A DNA stretch of 64,000 nucleotides, taken from the NCBI RefSeq assembly GCF_963668085.1, contig NZ_OY764059.1, positions 124,001 through 188,000 on the forward strand, written 5' to 3'. The stretch is from an uncultured Ilyobacter sp. (GTDB lineage Bacteria > Fusobacteriota > Fusobacteriia > Fusobacteriales > Fusobacteriaceae). The notes under the pieces are model-generated. The model ran no database searches, had not been told where the DNA came from, and saw only the letters and a program-made list of their open reading frames with translations. This document shows positions 60,113 through 64,000 of the stretch, one piece after another (within the stretch, counting starts at the first letter, position 1; each line of letters starts with the position of its first letter). Position numbers and translations under genes: made by a program.

Positions 60113-60136
60113 TTTAGTCTCCCTGATATTATTTTA

Positions 60137-60164
60137 TAGGGGTAGAAAGAGTCTACCCCTATAA
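60137..60164. terminator. Hairpin between the binding protein gene and guaD
   Basis: TATAGGGGTAGA / TCTACCCCTATA is a perfect 12-bp stem with a 5-base loop and no T run on the minus strand. Such hairpins often stabilise the upstream binding-protein mRNA so that it outnumbers the membrane subunits. Confidence 0.55.
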
Positions 60165-60181
60165 CTATAAGTTTTATTTTC

Positions 60182-61198
60182 TTACTTTACTATTGCTTCT
60201 ACTTTTCTTGAACCAGTTTTAATTTCATCCATTGCAACATTAATCTTTTCAAGTTCCTCACCTGTGAAAATGTCTTTTAATTCATCGTTGAAAGTGAGAT
60301 CCAACATTTTATTTTCTAGTGTCATATGGAATCCTTCTCCACCTTTAACACCTGCTGCTTTTTTTTCAACAAATTGAGAGATTAAACCTTCGAAAATATA
60401 TAGCTCACACGCTAATATTGAATTTGGAGCCAAAACAGTTTGATCGATGTTATTTCCAAACCAGTAAATTCCGTCATATTGACTGACAACTTTGATAGCA
60501 CCAACACTCTGCTGGGAAGTTCCAGTTAAAATATCCGCCCCGGCATTAACATGAGTTCTAGCAATTTCACCTGCAGCAACTGTATCACCAAAAGAACCGG
60601 TATAAGCGATTCTTACGTCAGCTTCAGGGTTAACATATTTAACTCCTTGAATGAAACCACTGTTATATTTAATAGATTCACCTGCAGCAACTGGTCCGAC
60701 GATTCCTATGATATTTGTTTTTGTTTTCAATCCTGCAAGCATTCCTAAAAGGAATGCCCCTTCATGTGCATCAACATCATAACCAAATACGTTATCAGCT
60801 TTAACACCGTAGCCACCATATGCAAAAGAGACTTCAGGGAAATCAGCTGCAACTTCGCTTATTACTGATTCATACTGTGCACCGTGGGCTATGACTATGT
60901 CGTAGTCTTCAGATGCATATTCTCTGAGTGCCACACCTGCTTCAATAGGATTTCCTAATCTTTCACTGAATTTTAATTCTACTTTATCTTCTCCAAGTTT
61001 TTCTTGGACTGCTTTTGCACCTTCATACATAGCCTGGCTCCAAGCCATATCATCAATAGTACTAGGAAGTATCAGTGCTATTTTGATAGCTTCACTTTTG
61101 CTTTCTTCGGCTTTCTTACCACAACCAAAGAAAGTAAATACGCTGACAAACATCAGTAACCCCAGTATAAATTTCGACAAAAATTTCATCCTTTTCAT
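60182..61198 (-). CDS. BMP-family substrate-binding lipoprotein (purine/nucleoside importer)
   Basis: 338 aa. The lipoprotein signal is MKRMKFLSKFILGLLMFVSV with lipobox FFGC at about residues 23-26. The mature region begins with the BMP family pattern KIALILPSTIDDMAWSQAMYEGA, later YGGYGVKADNVFGYDVDAHEGAFLLGMLAGL and IVGPVAAGESIKYNSGFIQG. Family members bind nucleosides or purines outside the membrane. AAGGAGGAATT precedes the ATG. It starts the importer operon after the guanine deaminase pseudogene. Confidence 0.92.
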   Translation of the reverse strand: MKRMKFLSKFILGLLMFVSVFTFFGCGKKAEESKSEAIKIALILPSTIDDMAWSQAMYEGAKAVQEKLGEDKVELKFSERLGNPIEAGVALREYASEDYDIVIAHGAQYESVISEVAADFPEVSFAYGGYGVKADNVFGYDVDAHEGAFLLGMLAGLKTKTNIIGIVGPVAAGESIKYNSGFIQGVKYVNPEADVRIAYTGSFGDTVAAGEIARTHVNAGADILTGTSQQSVGAIKVVSQYDGIYWFGNNIDQTVLAPNSILACELYIFEGLISQFVEKKAAGVKGGEGFHMTLENKMLDLTFNDELKDIFTGEELEKINVAMDEIKTGSRKVEAIVK

Positions 61199-61283
61199 TT
61201 CAAATTCCTCCTTAAAATTTTATATATACTACAAACCTTTATGTTTTATCTTTAATAAGTTTAATTCCGTCTAATTTCAAATT

Positions 61284-62571
61284 TTATATACTTTTGGGAA
61301 AGGGCTCTTTTACTAGATCACCTGATACATATCTGTGGATAATATTTCTGTCATCCCCGTTATAGATGAATTTTTGAATCCTCTGTTCAAGAGGGTAGCT
61401 AGACATATCAAAGCAGCTGTCATCTATAATCAAAGCATCAAACTCATATCCCTTTTCAAAACTACCAACTTTTCCAAAAAAGCTTCCTCCGCCTTTTGTA
61501 GCTAAATAAAATGCTTCTGAGGTGCTCAAGAACTTAAGTTTTTTATCTGAATCCATCCATGCAAGTTTGGACATTTGTATGGCCGAGACCATTACTCTAA
61601 GCATCGAGCAGGTTTCACCAGCCCCTATATCAGTCCCTAGAGCCACTGGAATTCCTTCGTCCATGAATTTTCTAATGGGCATTATACCGCTTCCTAAATT
61701 CAGATTGGAAGTAGGGCAGTGGACTGCAAAAACTCCACGTTTTTTCATGAGTGTCCTCTCCTCGATATCTGAGTGAATACAGTGAGCCATGAGGGTGGGT
61801 CTTTGTCCGAAAAGTCCAAACAGATCATAGACCGATCCGTAATTTTCTGAATTTGGATAAAGTTCCTTCACCCAATCTATCTCACTCAAGTTTTCAGATA
61901 AATGCGATTGAACTGGTATGGAATATTTTTCAGAAAGTTTTGAGAGTCCTTTGAGCAGTTCCTTCGAAGAAGTCGGGATGAATCTCGGGGTTATTATCGG
62001 CTTTACCAGTTGAGATTTTCCCAAATATTTTTCGATCATCTCCTCTGTTTCCCTTAAAGATGAATCTGTGTCTTCATCTAGGAATTCCGGTGTGTTAGCA
62101 TCCATATTAACTTTGCTGACATATGCTCCCAATCCACTTTTCAAAAATAGATCAATTAAGAGTTCCGTAGGTTCTTTGTGAAGTGTTCCCCATACAGATG
62201 ATCTTGTGGTTCCGTTTTTCCAGATTTCATTTATAAAGTTTTTGTAGGTTTGTTCAGCATATTTTAAATCTTTAAATCTTTTTTCTTCTGGGAATGTGTG
62301 TGAAAAAAGCCATGGTACCAGTTACTTGTCCATACCGATACCAGTATGTTTAAATTGAGATGCATGGCAGTGCATATCGTTCAGACCAGGAATTATGAGT
62401 TTATCTTTGTAGTCAGTAATTGGAATGTTTTTATATTTTTTAGAAAGATACTCACAACACTCTTTAACTGTCCCCATCTTCAACAATTACATATCCATTT
62501 TTGAGGGTGGTAAATGTATCAGGCATCTCTGTGTAAATAATATTTCCCTTTAATATTTTTATATCCTTCAC
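61284..62571 (-). pseudogene. Amidohydrolase-type guanine deaminase, inactivated by a frameshift and a nonsense codon
   Basis: The gene opens at GTG 62571 (GGGAGGTG upstream) and encodes an amidohydrolase N-terminus. It shifts frame at a GGGG run (62472-62475), where one G is extra; the +1 frame continues to PGLNDMHCHASQF (metal site). It then meets TAA at 62322-62324 inside GIGMDK-stop-LVPWLF. The rest (61284-62321) is open and normal: HCIHSDIEERTLM, HCPTSNLNLGSG and GTDIGAGETCSML, which resembles guanine deaminase. Two separate lesions make a sequencing error unlikely. The leader RNA copy 2 sits just upstream, so the promoter still drives the importer operon. Confidence 0.85.
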
Positions 62572-62721
62572 ATTATCACCTCCCATAAAATTTATTACTT
62601 TAAGAGTTAGCATCTATCTTTTGATTTCTATAAAATCAATCATGGAGATTCTATTATACAAAAATTGTTGCGATGTAGTTTGTCATCATTTTATTTTTAA
62701 TTCCTATAAATTAAATTCAAA

Positions 62722-62857
62722 TAAAAAAAGTCGCCCGAATTCCATTAGAAAATATACCTTCCTTTGATGAAGGCAATTGCTAATAAAAGTAGAGCGACTT
62801 GGACATTTTAGGATAAAAAAGAGGGTTGCTCTTTTTCAATAAAAATACCGTCATTTA
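62722..62857 (-). ncRNA. Candidate novel regulatory leader RNA, copy 2 (head of purine operon 2)
   Basis: It has the same architecture as the copy at 50764: AAAUGACGGU start, hairpin UGAAAAAGAG/CUCUUUUUUA (loop CAACC), linker CUAAAAUGUCC, and a long hairpin with outer stem AAGUCGCU/GGCGACUU (62728-62735 with 62793-62800). Inner helices are UUAUUAG/CUAAUGG and CCUUC/GAAGG. It ends in U7. Sequence identity with copy 1 is high in the single-stranded segments. Paired segments differ mostly by compensatory or G-U-compatible changes. Confidence 0.7.
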
Positions 62858-62863
62858 CTTTAA

Positions 62864-62892
62864 ATTATAAATTTTCATTTGGATTGCATAAA
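62864..62892 (-). promoter_or_regulatory. Promoter of purine operon 2
   Basis: On the minus strand a consensus TATAAT (62869-62864) with a poor -35 (TTTATG) 17 bases upstream. An upstream block with GTTATTTAAATAAT (near 62968-62985) is shared with operon 1. Its near-palindromic TTATTTAAATAA suggests an activator site to make up for the weak -35. Confidence 0.5.
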
Positions 62893-63107
62893 CCAAATAT
62901 ATGAAAAGTGCAATAATAATTTATTATTAGAATAAGTTTAACCCCTTATCATAATTTTTACAAATATATTATTTAAATAACAACTATTACAGTTTTAGCA
63001 AGGGTGTTGAGCTAAAAAGTTCAAAGTATTTTTTTTATAATTTATTATATTTTTATACCAGATAAATAGAATTTAATAAAAACTTATCAAAAAATAGATG
63101 AAAAAAT

Positions 63108-63150
63108 AAAAAAACAGGCGGCGAAGAATTATTTCTCGCTGCCTGTTGTA
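63108..63150 (-). terminator. Terminator of the YheO-type regulator gene
   Basis: On the minus strand CAACAGGCAGCGA and TCGCCGCCTGTT pair around GAAATAATTCT, followed by TTTTTTTA. It lies about 70 bases after the regulator stop and ahead of the purine operon 2 promoter. Confidence 0.85.
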
Positions 63151-63221
63151 ATTTTAGCTCTTGTTGAATTATACACATATTAACTATTTATATTCTCTAA
63201 AGAAATTAGAAAAAATAGCAA

Positions 63222-63863
63222 CTACTCACCTGTATCTTTAATTTTACTTAGGTATCTGTAAATACTAGGCTCTGATATATCTAAAAGTTTAGCTATTTTC
63301 TGGACAGTTCCCTTGACTAAAAACACACCCTTTCTATTAAACTCCTCTATAAGTTTTAATTTTCTGTCTAAGCTCATCTCAGGATTATTCTCCTTAAACT
63401 CACTTATTGTATTGTCGATAATATTTGATGCTATAACCTCAATGCTGTCTAAATCTTTATTTTCACTTTTACCCATCATGTCAAAATTTAAGAGTGAATC
63501 CACCTTTTCTTTTATTGTCTCTAAATCTGAATAATCTGCATTTATGCCAAGTAGACCTATGGTTTTATTATTCTCGTCCTTAATAAAAAAAGTTGAGAAT
63601 TTAACAGGTTCTCCAGTTTTAGATAGACCGTCATAATTAATTATATAGTCTTGTTCAAAGTTTAATTGCTTATTTGAAATTCTGTCACTTATGCTGCTTA
63701 TAGGGCCCCAAAAAGAATCACCTATTTTTCTGGTACTGTTAGCTGAAGCTACAACAGATCGGTCTAAATTCTCCAGGTCATGGAGAATGATTTCAAAATT
63801 TTTGCCTAAAACCTTTCCCAAAAACTCTACTATCTGAATATATGGTTTAAGTCTTTTATTCAT
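63222..63863 (-). CDS. YheO/DauR-type PAS and HTH transcriptional regulator
   Basis: 213 aa. The N-terminal YheO-like PAS domain (GKVLGKNFEIILHDLENLDRSVVASANS, then GLLGINADYSDL) occupies residues 1-125. The C-terminal helix-turn-helix is at about 180-210 (LVKGTVQKIAKLLDISEPSIYRYLSKI). DauR-like regulators sense small molecules and often control adjacent catabolic genes. It lies upstream of purine operon 2 on the same strand with its own terminator, and is the best candidate regulator of the purine island. The ligand is unknown. Confidence 0.87.
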   Translation of the reverse strand: MNKRLKPYIQIVEFLGKVLGKNFEIILHDLENLDRSVVASANSTRKIGDSFWGPISSISDRISNKQLNFEQDYIINYDGLSKTGEPVKFSTFFIKDENNKTIGLLGINADYSDLETIKEKVDSLLNFDMMGKSENKDLDSIEVIASNIIDNTISEFKENNPEMSLDRKLKLIEEFNRKGVFLVKGTVQKIAKLLDISEPSIYRYLSKIKDTGE

Positions 63864-64000
63864 TATTATCCCCCTTTTTTCTTCTGATCATCTATGTAAA
63901 TCAAATATTATAATTAAGCCTGAAATATAAGCATCTATATTTTACATTATGAAGAAAATTAAAAGAAATGTCTATAAATTTTAATTTTCTCATTTTAAAA
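63864..64000. other. Window end, upstream of the regulator gene
   Basis: A GGGGG-type ribosome site lies just before the regulator start. I see no further gene or clear promoter in these 137 bases. Confidence 0.4.

Noticed and set aside
1..64000. CRISPR arrays, rRNA and tRNA genes
   Set aside because: I looked for regular short repeats with spacers, rRNA core sequences and tRNA cloverleaf signatures by eye and found none; a covariance scan could still find a tRNA that I missed.

Overview
This AT-rich window looks like the chromosome of an anaerobic bacterium, most likely a member of the Fusobacteriota (Ilyobacter/Propionigenium type). That placement is inference. It rests on a four-subunit 2-oxoacid:ferredoxin oxidoreductase, an oxaloacetate-decarboxylase-type carboxyltransferase, reverse rubrerythrin, a selenium-type xanthine dehydrogenase, and strong purine-RGGAGG ribosome sites in AT-rich spacers. 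I saw no rRNA or tRNA gene and no CRISPR array.

Layout. 0-3.5 kb: end of a TSUP permease, a secreted endonuclease I lipoprotein, and a self-cleaving S24 repressor divergent from dinB (probable SOS pair). 3.8-10.9 kb: a LysR regulator followed by a catabolic operon. It encodes a fluoroacetate-dehalogenase-like hydrolase with all signature residues, a DASS anion transporter, a LeuCD-type dehydratase and an OadA-type carboxyltransferase without a biotin domain. The operon appears cut off next to an IS4-family insertion. 11-30 kb: an accessory stretch with an IS, two MNT/HEPN toxin-antitoxin pairs, a serine recombinase with its likely sites, YefM/YoeB, Fic, two AAA ATPases, a MITE, at least five copies of a 40-bp palindromic repeat, and several gene remnants. 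A MarR/azoreductase/dioxygenase group, a sodium-solute symporter and a rubrerythrin/Fur-family pair also lie here. 30-39.5 kb: Fe-alcohol dehydrogenase, porGDAB, a diguanylate cyclase, ravA-viaA, a methyltransferase, and a c-di-GMP-I riboswitch upstream of an unknown small protein.

39.7-62.6 kb is a purine catabolism island, all on the minus strand, in two operons. Operon 1 runs ygeX, ygeY, D-aminoacylase-like, ssnA, PreA-like, hydantoinase, Se-type xanthine dehydrogenase, ridA. Operon 2 runs a broken guanine deaminase, a BMP-type nucleoside/purine ABC importer with a CDA-type guanine deaminase, mocA, and a three-subunit xanthine dehydrogenase. Together they would import purine (nucleo)bases, deaminate guanine, hydroxylate hypoxanthine/xanthine, open the rings and release ammonia and carbon. 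A YheO/DauR-type regulator follows at 63.2 kb.

The most interesting signal is a duplicated, promoter-proximal RNA element at the head of both purine operons (50764-50899 and 62722-62857, minus strand). Each copy has a conserved core, two helices supported by compensatory base changes between copies, and a terminator-like hairpin with a U-tract. It does not match a riboswitch class I recognise, and I propose it as a candidate purine-sensing leader. Other leads are the A10-tract frameshift at the start of a Fur/PerR-family gene with a 7-1-7 operator in its operon promoter, the c-di-GMP riboswitch with an unknown target, the dehalogenase-like operon, and the palindromic repeat family.
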